Shown here: one piece after another, positions 27,915 through 36,170 of the stretch | How the letters are laid out: the number at the start of each line of letters is the position of its first letter | Position numbering within the stretch: the stretch's first letter is position 1 | NCBI GenBank assembly: GCA_030123565.1 | Contig: CP126122.1 | Coordinates: forward strand, 124,001 to 188,000 | Reading direction: 5' to 3' | Length of the DNA: 64,000 nt | Source: Nitrospira sp. | GTDB lineage: Bacteria > Nitrospirota > Nitrospiria > Nitrospirales > Nitrospiraceae | Position numbers and translations under genes: made by a program | Notes under the pieces: generated by a model | The model's database searches: none | What the model saw: only the letters and a program-made list of their open reading frames with translations | Told to the model about the DNA's origin: nothing

Positions 27915-29396
27915 TTAGAAATATGTGGCAGCTGACAGCACAAGAGCACCGTCGTGAATCCGCTCCCCGGTGTTCGGGTTGAAGGCCTTCGGCAGGTACT
28001 GGTAGCTGATCTTGAAGACAGCGTCCTCGACCGGACGATAGTTCAGGCCGAAGGAAATTTGCTCCATGTCGCCGAATCCTCCAGTTTTGTTATCTCGGTT
28101 CGTGTCAACCCTGTCATAACGAATGACAGCGGTAAAGGTCGAACCTTCGCCGAACCGTTTCGGCGAGAGTTTGGTCAGGAATGCCGGCATGAAATGATAG
28201 TTGGCCTGGATATAGTAGCCATTCATGCGTTGAGGGGGAATCCCTAAGCCGCCGTTTCCCGAAATTCCAGTCAATAAAGATCCGGGAGTAAGGCCCAGAG
28301 TATTGGTTTGAATCGCTCGCGAGTTTCCTCTTGCATAGGCCCAGGCGGCTTCTCCGATCAGCTCGAACGGACCACGTTGGAACGTCCAGTCTATAGCGGA
28401 GATACTGAGGGAGTTGTAATTACCATTGGGAGCAGAATTGCCATAGTAGCTTGATCCGGCTACTTCCATTCCGAGCATCGGGCTGAAGGCCACGCGACCT
28501 ATCACTGCTTTCCCGTTATTAATGTCTAACCCGTCATCGGATGCGCATTTCCGTTGGCGGGTGTTCCGTGTGCCGTTTTCTTCGCTGATCCGTGGGGAGC
28601 CGTCCGAATTGTATCCACAAGGACCGGTCGTCACGTAAAATTCATAATCCAGTTTGCTCGTACGGCCTGGATAGAGAGTGCCATAAAACCCCGCCCCGGT
28701 CTCAGCCATCGTCGAAGGGATGATCAACTGGCTGACAAGCGGCCGGTCGGTCAAGTCGTTCAACGGCGAATCGTGCAGCAAGTTGAATTTGCCTAGGGGC
28801 ATGAGTATGATTCCTGCCCTGATGTTGAACGGTTCGTTCACGAGATAGTCGATAGTCGCGAACTCCAGGCTGATCTCGTTGTCGCTGGTTTCTCGGATTC
28901 CATGCTCGATCTCGATCTCAGAAGCAAACTTCACATGCTCGGTAATGTCCGCGTAAATGAAAGGGACGAATCGCTGCTGGTCGAACCCGTTGGTGCCTCC
29001 GCCGTACCCGTTCTCAATGCTGGCCTGCCGTTGCGCGCGATATTGGATGTCCATATAACCGCCGACGATGGCCTTCGGAGCCGCAACAAATGGTTTGGCG
29101 TAAACCAGTCGTCCTGATCCTGTGGCGCCGAAGGATAAAGGAATTTTTTCTTCACCGGGCCGCTCGACACGGATATCCGTCATCGCCCCAGTGGCTGTAG
29201 GATACTGAACGCCTGGGGATGGCGCTTCTTCCCTTCGTTCGGCACCTCCTTCATGTCGTTCGCGTTCCTGCAATCGCTTCTCCACCGCTTCGTCGACCAA
29301 CTTCTTGATATCCTCCGGGGTCATGTTTTCCGCCAACGCCGGCATGGCCGGTAGGCTGGCTAGGACCAGTGCCCCGAGGAGTGCCCGCATCTTCAT
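27915..29396 (-). CDS. Outer-membrane porin
   Basis: About 493 residues with a signal peptide (MKMRALLGALVLASLPAMPALAE). A short charged coiled-coil segment follows (EDIKKLVDEAVEKRLQERERHE), of the kind found in outer-membrane channels that contact peptidoglycan. The rest is a beta-barrel of alternating aromatic strands ending in LVLSAATYF with the C-terminal Phe used by the barrel assembly machinery. It resembles phosphate-selective or general porins; the substrate is unknown. Start ATG 29396 has GGAGG upstream. It lies in the minus-strand operon with the FMN-binding protein, under a Fur-like box. Confidence 0.85.
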   Translation of the reverse strand: MKMRALLGALVLASLPAMPALAENMTPEDIKKLVDEAVEKRLQERERHEGGAERREEAPSPGVQYPTATGAMTDIRVERPGEEKIPLSFGATGSGRLVYAKPFVAAPKAIVGGYMDIQYRAQRQASIENGYGGGTNGFDQQRFVPFIYADITEHVKFASEIEIEHGIRETSDNEISLEFATIDYLVNEPFNIRAGIILMPLGKFNLLHDSPLNDLTDRPLVSQLIIPSTMAETGAGFYGTLYPGRTSKLDYEFYVTTGPCGYNSDGSPRISEENGTRNTRQRKCASDDGLDINNGKAVIGRVAFSPMLGMEVAGSSYYGNSAPNGNYNSLSISAIDWTFQRGPFELIGEAAWAYARGNSRAIQTNTLGLTPGSLLTGISGNGGLGIPPQRMNGYYIQANYHFMPAFLTKLSPKRFGEGSTFTAVIRYDRVDTNRDNKTGGFGDMEQISFGLNYRPVEDAVFKISYQYLPKAFNPNTGERIHDGALVLSAATYF

Positions 29397-29530
29397 GGGT
29401 ATCCTCCATCCACGAGTAAGGTTAAGGTTTGACTCGGGACTCAAGGGTCTCTGGTCTGTAGAAAACGTACGTATGGGAAATCAAAACCCTGGATTGTTGC
29501 CGGCGACGAGGCCTCCTTTCACAAAAAGAA

Positions 29531-29710
29531 TCATGTCGTGACGGTGCCCCAGCCCTCGATTGACGTGAAGGGGATCACGACGATGCGTTTGCACCGTTTG
29601 CATTTCAGCTCAAGGCCTTGTCCTCGGACCTTGGCAATGAGTTGCCCGCATTCGCAGCGAGTCTCACTACTCTGGCAAGAAGGGGACAGCGGAGTCTTGC
29701 TGGCGATCAT
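29531..29710 (-). CDS. Small Com-like zinc-ribbon protein
   Basis: 59 residues, ATG at 29708-29710 on the minus strand and TGA at 29531-29533. It contains RCECGQLIAKVRGQGLELKC then KRCKRIVVI, a CxC...CxxC zinc ribbon resembling the Com translational regulator of Mu-like phages and short stand-alone relatives. It is the first gene of the minus-strand porin/flavin operon, 37 bases downstream of a Fur-like box. The Shine-Dalgarno sequence is weak. It may be an RNA- or metal-binding regulator of the operon; that is inference. Confidence 0.65.
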   Translation of the reverse strand: MIASKTPLSPSCQSSETRCECGQLIAKVRGQGLELKCKRCKRIVVIPFTSIEGWGTVTT

Positions 29711-29745
29711 AATGGCCGGATAGAAACGGATATAGTTTGATGAAA

Positions 29746-29762
29746 TTGAGAACGATTATTAG
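29746..29762. promoter_or_regulatory. Fur-like box between porin operon and lipoprotein-apbE operon
   Basis: TTGAGAACGATTATTAG. The 7-1-7 reading TGAGAAC-G-ATTATTA (29747-29761) matches the Fur consensus TGATAAT-n-ATTATCA at 11 of 14 positions. The site lies in the divergent intergenic region and could control both directions. Confidence 0.65.
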
Positions 29763-29846
29763 TATCTCGGTAGCAGTCGGAATGTCAAGTCTGATGTTGG
29801 CCAAAATTTCAGCCGCTACTGAGATGCATTCCCGCCCCCGCTTCCC

Positions 29847-29852
29847 TATAAT
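29847..29852 (+). promoter_or_regulatory. Perfect -10 immediately upstream of the lipoprotein start
   Basis: TATAAT at 29847-29852 with only a weak -35 near 29823. The expected transcription start, about 29859, is the A of the ATG, which predicts a leaderless or nearly leaderless mRNA. Confidence 0.5.
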
Positions 29853-29858
29853 TTGTTC

Positions 29859-30482
29859 ATGGTGCGACGTTTTCCGCGGCCGCTCTGTCTCTTGGGGATG
29901 GCATTGACGTTGTGCATTGGTTTGTCGGGATGCCTCACGGAAGCGCCGACGGTCGTTCAACCGGAAGACGGCCGGATGGTTCTCGTCGCCGGCCGTGCGA
30001 TTGCCGTGATCACCGGGGAGCGGGCTCGGAAATATGGGCCTGAGGTTCGTCGGGTGGAATTGCTGCAAAGTCAGACAGGCGTCCGATACAGTGTGATGAT
30101 CGGTGGAGACAATCAGACGTTTGCGTTTTTTCTTCCCGTCGGAGAGTACGAAGTCACGCGGGTGCAAATTAATGAAGGGCCGTTTCTGTCGATCGCCCAA
30201 CTGGCGTCTTCGTTTTCGATCGGAGGTGAATCCATTGCCTATCTGGGAACGTGGCGATTCGGGGTCGATTCGCCGCGTTATGGGCGTATGGTACTCGTCT
30301 CGATGGTTGCCGATGATGAATTGCGGCCGCTGATCGAAGAGACGATCAGAGCACAGTATCCTGCGTTTGCGTCGGAAGCCCTGACGACGGTCGTTCCGCT
30401 CCCGGCAGAAACCATGACTCGGCTCTATGAAGTCCTGCCGTATCCTCGATACCCAAAGTATTTTCAGCGCCATGTCTGGTAG
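29859..30482 (+). CDS. Lipoprotein upstream of apbE
   Basis: 207 residues with a lipoprotein signal (PLCLLGMALTLCIGLSGC, Cys about residue 25). The mature domain is mostly beta strand (RMVLVAGRAIAVITGERARKYGP...GVRYSVMIGGDNQTFAFFLPVGEYEVTRVQINEG), resembling carboxypeptidase-regulatory-like or DUF2846-type beta-sandwich lipoproteins. No named function. It is directly followed by apbE, so it belongs to the flavin module. TTG 29853 is an alternative start; I prefer ATG 29859 because the -10 ends at 29852. Confidence 0.75.
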   Translation: MVRRFPRPLCLLGMALTLCIGLSGCLTEAPTVVQPEDGRMVLVAGRAIAVITGERARKYGPEVRRVELLQSQTGVRYSVMIGGDNQTFAFFLPVGEYEVTRVQINEGPFLSIAQLASSFSIGGESIAYLGTWRFGVDSPRYGRMVLVSMVADDELRPLIEETIRAQYPAFASEALTTVVPLPAETMTRLYEVLPYPRYPKYFQRHVW

Positions 30483-30492
30483 AGGTCGTCTC

Positions 30493-31527
30493 ATGGGGAT
30501 GCGGTATCGAGCTGCCATCCTAGGATGGTTCTTCATCATTCTGCTGTTTGGGGTGGGTTGTGCGGGGGGAGGTTCTCAGCTTATTCCCGTCGCTGTAAAG
30601 CGGACGCAGATGCAGATGGGGACGCTGGTGACCATCACGTCCGTTGCGCCGGATCGAAAGGTGGCCCAAGCAGCGGCCTCAGCGGGATTTCAAGAAATCA
30701 ATCGTTTGGAAAAATTGCTCAGCACGTGGATCGCATCCAGCGAACTCTCACTCGTCAATGCAGCGGCCGGCAGGGAAGCCGTCGCCATCAGCCCCGATAC
30801 GATGGGCGTCTTGGAGGCCTCGATCGAGGTGGCCGGGCTGACGGAGGGAGGCTTCAATATCCTCGTGGGGCCGGCGGTCGAGGCCTGGAGCGTCTTGGAC
30901 CGGCAACAAATCCCGTCGGACGGGGACTTGCAGGCGGCTCGTTCCTTGACGGACCTGACGGCGCTCCACCTGAATAAATCGCAGGGAACGGCCTATTTGG
31001 CCAAGCGGGGCATGCGGGTGGATGTCGGCGGCATCGGCAAGGGGTTTGCCGCGGACAAGGCCGTAGAGGCGATGCAACGGGCCGGGGCAACCGCAGGGGT
31101 CGTGGCCCTATCGGGAGACATAAGGACGTTCGGTCAATTGCCGGGCGGTACGAAATTTCCCTTCGGTATCCGGCATCCACGGCGAGAGGAAGCGGTGCTG
31201 GCCTATGTCGATCTTCAGGATGAGGCGATTTCGACCGCGGGAGATTATGAACGGTATTTCGAGCGCGACGGAGTGCGATACCACCACATCCTTGACCCCT
31301 TGACGTTGCAGCCGGCGCGTGACTGCCAAAGTGTCACGGTGGTGGCTCGCGATGGGGTGACTGCCGATGGATTGGATACCGGGATCTTCGTGATGGGCCG
31401 AGAGCGAGGACTGGCGTTGATCGAACGGTTGCCGGGGGTAGGAGCCGTCATCGTGGATCGTGACGGCAAGGTCTGGATTTCCTCCTCTCTCAAGGGGAGG
31501 GTCCGGATAAACGACGGCAATGAATAA
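30493..31527 (+). CDS. apbE: FAD:protein FMN transferase ApbE (lipoprotein)
   Basis: 344 residues with a lipoprotein signal (WFFIILLFGVGCAGG). The ApbE core shows MQMGTLVTITSVAP, EINRLEKLLSTWIASSELSLVN, FNILVGPAVEAW, VDVGGIGKGFAADKAVEAM, GVVALSGDIRTFG, AISTAGDYERYF, HHILDPLTLQPAR and ADGLDTGIFVMG. It transfers FMN from FAD to a Thr in exported proteins; the obvious local substrate is the SGAT protein at 26708-27397. The frame extends upstream into the preceding gene, but AGAGG six bases before ATG 30493 sets the start. Its end lies 27 bases from the convergent tonB. Confidence 0.95.
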   Translation: MGMRYRAAILGWFFIILLFGVGCAGGGSQLIPVAVKRTQMQMGTLVTITSVAPDRKVAQAAASAGFQEINRLEKLLSTWIASSELSLVNAAAGREAVAISPDTMGVLEASIEVAGLTEGGFNILVGPAVEAWSVLDRQQIPSDGDLQAARSLTDLTALHLNKSQGTAYLAKRGMRVDVGGIGKGFAADKAVEAMQRAGATAGVVALSGDIRTFGQLPGGTKFPFGIRHPRREEAVLAYVDLQDEAISTAGDYERYFERDGVRYHHILDPLTLQPARDCQSVTVVARDGVTADGLDTGIFVMGRERGLALIERLPGVGAVIVDRDGKVWISSSLKGRVRINDGNE

Positions 31528-31554
31528 TTCCGCGTCAGGGGAAGCCTCTTGGCC

Positions 31555-32502
31555 TTATCGAGCCAGTCGATAGCTGATGGGAATCTGAATCGTCATCGAG
31601 GATTTCTCGAGCGGTTGCGACAGTGCGAGCGGTGAAGCCTGTTGGAGGGTTGTCAGCGCCGCCTGGTCCAGTACGTCATGGCCGGAACTTTTGGCGACCG
31701 CGAGGGAGGTAATGTGTCCGTCTTCTTCGATCACGATCCGCACGACGACACGCCCTTCCAGACGATCCAGCCTGGCCGCAGCGGGATATTGTTTCAGTGC
31801 TTCAATCCTGCGTAGCAGGCTGTCTGCGAGCCACCCATAGTCCGGTTTCCCGGCAACCGGAGGCGCGGTGGTCGAGGGAGTGAGCGATGCCGTTTGGGCC
31901 GGAACCATTGCGCTCTGAGGCGTTTCCTGTGGGGCGAGTGAAGGGGGCGGTGTCTCGGACGCGGGAAGCGCCTCAGCCAAGGAGGAAACCGGCGTCGGCA
32001 GTGGAGGATGAGATTCGGCGGGCGTTTCCACAGGCGACGAGGTCCTTTGGTGTTGGAGGATTTGTTCGCCGGTCGATTCCGGCGATGGGGGGACAGGAAC
32101 AGTACGAAGGTGCTCAAGATCAGGCTTGGCCTCTTGGGTGTGCGAGGTAAAGACTGAGTCGGCAATCTGGTGCGGAGTCGTTATGGGGGACGCGTCCGCA
32201 GGCGGTGCCTGGAGACGAGGGCTGTGTGTCGAGCTGGCCGGAACGCTGCGCTGAGCAGGTCTTGCGATTTTCGAAGGTCCGATCGACGTATTGGGGAGTG
32301 CCGGCCGTATCGGCGAAGGATTGTCAGGGCCGACGACCGTCACATCCCAATGAAAGGGGTATGTCGAGGGTGCCAGGCCGATCTTGGCCGCGAAGAGTCC
32401 GGCCAGGAAGAGGGCGCCGGCGTGCAGACAGAGCGAGACGATCCATCCGCTTGTACGTAGGCGGAGAAATTCGCCGGGCAGGCCAACAGGGCGGGCGGTC
32501 AC
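31555..32502 (-). CDS. tonB: TonB-type energy-transducing protein
   Basis: 315 residues. One N-terminal membrane helix (about 19-40, IVSLCLHAGALFLAGLFAA), a long Pro/Ser/Thr-rich periplasmic spacer (about 60-225) and a C-terminal TonB domain (YPAAARLDRLEGRVVVRIVIEEDGHITSLAVAKSSGHDVLDQAAL). With ExbB and ExbD it would transmit the proton gradient to outer-membrane receptors. TolA-like use is less likely, since the C-terminal domain is of the TonB family. It overlaps exbD by four bases. No TonB-dependent receptor is in the window. Confidence 0.88.
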   Translation of the reverse strand: MTARPVGLPGEFLRLRTSGWIVSLCLHAGALFLAGLFAAKIGLAPSTYPFHWDVTVVGPDNPSPIRPALPNTSIGPSKIARPAQRSVPASSTHSPRLQAPPADASPITTPHQIADSVFTSHTQEAKPDLEHLRTVPVPPSPESTGEQILQHQRTSSPVETPAESHPPLPTPVSSLAEALPASETPPPSLAPQETPQSAMVPAQTASLTPSTTAPPVAGKPDYGWLADSLLRRIEALKQYPAAARLDRLEGRVVVRIVIEEDGHITSLAVAKSSGHDVLDQAALTTLQQASPLALSQPLEKSSMTIQIPISYRLAR

Positions 32503-32873
32503 AGCCGTACGACCTCCAGGCTGACGGACTGAAATCCCAAGCCGCGGATTTCATCCACGACTGAGACGAACCGTTCCAGCAAGGTGACTTTGTCGGCGCG
32601 CACGACGACTAATGATTCGCGCGGGTGCGCCAGCAGGACGGTCTTGAGTCCGTCCGCCGGAACGGGCTTATCATTCAGGAACAGGTCGCCGTTTGCCGTC
32701 AGGGTGACGACCACCGGCACGTCTTTACGATCCCCGGCCTCCTTCGCCTTCGCGAGATTCACCGGTATCTGGCCGGTGCTGATGAACGTCGCGGTGGTGA
32801 GGACGATGACCAGCAGCACCAGCATCACGTCCACCAACGGAATCACATTGATCTGATTGACTTCACGTTCCAT
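32499..32873 (-). CDS. exbD: ExbD/TolR-family protein
   Basis: 124 residues with one membrane helix. The conserved membrane aspartate is in NVIPLVDVMLVLLVIVLTTATF (Asp about residue 14). Periplasmic part: KDVPVVVTLTANGDLFLNDKPVPADGL...VVRADKVTLLERFVSVVDEIRGLGFQSVSLEV. It partners ExbB in a proton-driven motor. It overlaps exbB by 11 bases and tonB by four. Confidence 0.93.
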   Translation of the reverse strand: MEREVNQINVIPLVDVMLVLLVIVLTTATFISTGQIPVNLAKAKEAGDRKDVPVVVTLTANGDLFLNDKPVPADGLKTVLLAHPRESLVVVRADKVTLLERFVSVVDEIRGLGFQSVSLEVVRL

Positions 32874-33288
32874 GTTGGGTCCTGTACGTGGTCAGGAGTT
32901 CCGCCACGCGGCGGCGTAACACGTTGTTCATGACGACGCAGGGAATGGCGACGAGCAAACCGACGGCGGTCGCCTTCAACGCCAAGCTCAAGCCGATCAT
33001 GATGGTATTGACGGCCATGGTGCCGGAGGTTCCCATCGTGTGGAAGGTCATCATGATCCCCAGGACGGTGCCCAGGAGGCCGATATAGGGCGCATTGGCT
33101 GCGACCGTGCCGATGATGACCAGTCGTTTCGTCAAGGCCATTTCAAAGGTTTGCGCGTCGGTGAATTGCGAGAGATCCACACGCCGATAGTAGAGCCACC
33201 GTTCGACCGCGACCGCCACCGACCACACGCTCAATGCGACCAGCAAGCCGATGATTCCATATTCAACCGCATTTTTCAGCGCGTCCAT
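32863..33288 (-). CDS. exbB: ExbB/TolQ-family proton channel (short)
   Basis: About 141 residues, shorter than E. coli ExbB. Three membrane helices; the MotA/TolQ/ExbB signature GTVAANAPYIGLLGTVLGIMMTFHTMG and ALKATAVGLLVAIPCVVMNNVL are present. Start ATG 33288 has GGAGG about nine bases upstream; the frame is open to a GTG at 33303. It is the first gene of exbB-exbD-tonB. The 130-base gap to fbpC shows no obvious Fur box. Confidence 0.92.
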   Translation of the reverse strand: MDALKNAVEYGIIGLLVALSVWSVAVAVERWLYYRRVDLSQFTDAQTFEMALTKRLVIIGTVAANAPYIGLLGTVLGIMMTFHTMGTSGTMAVNTIMIGLSLALKATAVGLLVAIPCVVMNNVLRRRVAELLTTYRTQHGT

Positions 33289-33418
33289 TCGTCGATCCTC
33301 CACCTTTCACTGTTGGTTCCTTGCGCGAAGCAACTGCATTGATCTCGTCTTGCCGTCGAGGTCTGCGCCGCACGGTCATGGGGCCTGAGCACCTCCACGG
33401 GCCGCCTCTGTACCCCGT

Positions 33419-34555
33419 TCATGGCCATGGTTGTTGAGGGAACAACACCGTATGGGTCGCCACCACTCGCAGGGCAATCGCCGTTCCCACCTGATAGATG
33501 CTTGAGGACGATTCGCTGCTGTGCAGGATTTGTCCGGAGGGGAGTTGGATCGTATAGACATTCTCGGACCCTTTAAATTGCCTGCCTAGAATGTGGGCAG
33601 CGGCCCCCTTGGCCGGTGTGATGTGGATGTCGTCGGGGCGAATCATCACGACCACCTTCGTGCCGGAGGGAAGATGTTGCAGATTCGGGAATTCACCGAT
33701 TTCGGTGACGACGAGGTCGTTCGTCACGACGCCGGAGATGAAGTCCGCCTGCCCGACGAAATCGGCGACGAAGGGCGTGGTCGGCAGGTGGTAGATGGCT
33801 TCGGGCGTATCGAATTGTTCGAGCCTGCCGTGGTTCAAGACCGCGACACGGTCCGCCATGGCGAAGGCTTCATCGTGGTCATGGGTGACGAGAATCGCCG
33901 TCGTTTTGGTTTGCCGGAGCAGCTCATGGAGATCTTGCCGCATACGGCAAGCCATGTCGGGATCGAGGTTGCTGAAGGGTTCATCGAGCAACAGCAGCAC
34001 CGGACGCGGGGCAAGCGCCCGAGCAAGCGCCACACGTTGCTGTTGGCCGCCGGACAACTCGTGGGGGTACCGCTGTTCCAAACCACGTAACCCGGTGAGC
34101 GTGAGGAGATCATCGATGACGGCCTTCTGTTGAGTCCGTGGCAGATGGCTGAGGCCGAAGGCGATGTTTTTCTCGACCCGCAAATGCGGAAACAAGGCGT
34201 ATTCCTGAAAGACCATACCGATGTGCCGCTGTTCCGTCGGGATCGTCGTGTCCCTCGAAGAGACGAGTTGTCCGGAGAGCGCGATGCTGCCGGCAATGAC
34301 CCGCTCGAATCCTGCGATCGCTCGAAGGATGGTGGTCTTGCCGCATCCGGACGGGCCAAGGAGGCAGAGGATTTCCCCCTGCTGGACCGTGAACGTGATC
34401 TGTTCGACGGCCGGCTTATTCGGTTCGTAGGCACAGGAGACCTCGCGCAGTTCGAGGACGGGCGATCGCGCAGCGGCGAGATCGACGGTGTCGGGCGTCG
34501 TGGAGGCAGTCTGGGACTGCTGTTCGTCGGTTTTCACTCGATTCACGGAATTCAC
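33419..34555 (-). CDS. fbpC: Ferric iron ABC transporter ATPase
   Basis: 378 residues. ABC domain with Walker A LLGPSGCGKTTIL, Q-loop MVFQEYALFPHL, signature LSGGQQQRVALARAL, Walker B VLLLLDEPFSNLD and H-loop LVTHDHDEAFAM. A C-terminal TOBE-like regulatory domain follows (VVMIRPDDIHITPAKG). This is the layout of FbpC/PotA-type importers, and the fused permease and binding protein upstream fix it as the ferric type. Start GTG 34555 overlaps the permease stop and has AGGAGG upstream. Confidence 0.9.
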   Translation of the reverse strand: MNSVNRVKTDEQQSQTASTTPDTVDLAAARSPVLELREVSCAYEPNKPAVEQITFTVQQGEILCLLGPSGCGKTTILRAIAGFERVIAGSIALSGQLVSSRDTTIPTEQRHIGMVFQEYALFPHLRVEKNIAFGLSHLPRTQQKAVIDDLLTLTGLRGLEQRYPHELSGGQQQRVALARALAPRPVLLLLDEPFSNLDPDMACRMRQDLHELLRQTKTTAILVTHDHDEAFAMADRVAVLNHGRLEQFDTPEAIYHLPTTPFVADFVGQADFISGVVTNDLVVTEIGEFPNLQHLPSGTKVVVMIRPDDIHITPAKGAAAHILGRQFKGSENVYTIQLPSGQILHSSESSSSIYQVGTAIALRVVATHTVLFPQQPWP

Positions 34556-36156
34556 GTGACGACCTCCTGATGACGCCCTCGCCAATCCTTCGACACCAGC
34601 AGCATCAGTGCCGGAAGACTCAGTAAGACGATCAGCAGGGCGGAAGGCGCCGCCAACTGGTAATACTCCTCACTGGCCTCCAGCCAGACGCGAATCGCCA
34701 GTGTATCAAATCCCACGGGCCGCAACAGCAAGGTGGCTGGAAGTTCCTTCATGATCTGGAGAAACATCAAGACCCATGCGGCAATGAAGCCGTTTTGAAT
34801 GAGCGGGAGGGTCACCCGCCGGAGCATGCGCCGCGTCGTACAGCCCAAGGTTCGCGCCACCTCCTCTACATTGGGGGTGACCTGCTGCAGGGCCGGCTCC
34901 ATGGATTGCAGTCCCACCGGGAGGAAATGCAGGACATAGGCGACGAGCAACACGACTATTGAGCCGTACAAGACAGGCGCGAAATGGGTGAAGAGCACAA
35001 GGACCGCGAGGGCGGCGACCGGACCGGGCAGGGCGTAGCCGGCATAGGCGGCTTGGAGACAGGCGATGTTGAGGCGCGAGGGGCGGCGGCTGGCGAGGTA
35101 GGCCAGCGGCAGGCCGATCAGGACGGCACCGCCGGCCGCCAGTGCGGAGAGAAAACTGCTGTTCCAGACGAAGCCGAAAAAACGCGCATCCAGCGCTCCT
35201 TGGGAAATGGCTGCGACGCTCCAATAGATCAACATGGCGGCCGGAATACCGAAGGCGGCGCCGAAGATCAGTACGACGTAGGTCATGATGAGCGCAGTTT
35301 TCAGGGCTCCTCCGCGATGCCTCGTCGATGTCCGGTATCGGCCGGAGGTTTGATAGAAGCGACTCCGCCGGCGGAACCACCGTTCCGTTACGAGAAAGAC
35401 GATCGCCATCACGACCAGCAGCAAGCTCAGAATGCCGGCGGCCGTCTGGTCGTAACGGCCGGTCATTTGCTGATAGACCGCATAGGTGAGGGTTTGGTAG
35501 CGCAGCAGGGACACGGCGCCGAAATCAGAGATGACATAGAGAATCACGAGCGCGAGCCCTGCGGCAATTGCGGGACGAATGAGCGGCAGGGTGATTCGCC
35601 GGAGTGTGATCCAGGGAGACATGCCGCAGGCACGGGCCACTTCTTCAAAGGAAACATTGAGATTCAGCAACGCGCTCCGCGCGAGCAGGTAGACGAAGGG
35701 AAAGGTGTCCAGGGCCATGACCATCGTCACGCCGGTGAAACTTTGGGGAGAGACCAACCGCGCTTCCGGACCCATGAGGGCCTGCCACCATTGCTCTGCT
35801 GGGCCACCCATGCCGAAAAGGTGGGCATAGACGTAGGCCAGCACGTACGTCGGCATGGCGAGGGGGAAGACCAGTGCCCATTCCCAGATTCGACGGCCGG
35901 GAAAGTCATAACGAACCATGATCCAAGCCAAGGACAGGCCGAGGATGAACGTGATCAAGGCCACGCTTGTGGCGAGTGAAAGGGTGTTCCACAGCAGCTC
36001 CGGGATGCGGGTGGACCAGAGGCGGCTCCATGAGGCCGGCGTAGCGGTGAGGGCCACATAGATGATGTAGCAGGTGGGCAACAACAGGAACACAGCGGTG
36101 ATCACGCTGACCCACTGCAACGGAGAAGGCGCGTTGAACCTCGTGGCTGTGACCAT
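34552..36156 (-). CDS. fbpB: Ferric iron ABC transporter permease (fused FbpB)
   Basis: 534 residues with about twelve membrane helices in two homologous halves. Each half has an ABC-permease EAA loop: EEVARACGMSPWITLRRITLPLIRPAIAAG in the first and EEVARTLGCTTRRMLRRVTLPLIQNGFIAA in the second. Such duplication is characteristic of ferric (FbpB/SfuB) permeases. It starts 15 bases after the binding-protein gene. Confidence 0.93.
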   Translation of the reverse strand: MVTATRFNAPSPLQWVSVITAVFLLLPTCYIIYVALTATPASWSRLWSTRIPELLWNTLSLATSVALITFILGLSLAWIMVRYDFPGRRIWEWALVFPLAMPTYVLAYVYAHLFGMGGPAEQWWQALMGPEARLVSPQSFTGVTMVMALDTFPFVYLLARSALLNLNVSFEEVARACGMSPWITLRRITLPLIRPAIAAGLALVILYVISDFGAVSLLRYQTLTYAVYQQMTGRYDQTAAGILSLLLVVMAIVFLVTERWFRRRSRFYQTSGRYRTSTRHRGGALKTALIMTYVVLIFGAAFGIPAAMLIYWSVAAISQGALDARFFGFVWNSSFLSALAAGGAVLIGLPLAYLASRRPSRLNIACLQAAYAGYALPGPVAALAVLVLFTHFAPVLYGSIVVLLVAYVLHFLPVGLQSMEPALQQVTPNVEEVARTLGCTTRRMLRRVTLPLIQNGFIAAWVLMFLQIMKELPATLLLRPVGFDTLAIRVWLEASEEYYQLAAPSALLIVLLSLPALMLLVSKDWRGRHQEVVT

Positions 36157-36170
36157 AGGTGCTGAAGAAT

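Noticed and set aside
31528-31554. Terminator between convergent apbE and tonB
   Set aside because: The 27-base gap has no stable inverted repeat that I can find.
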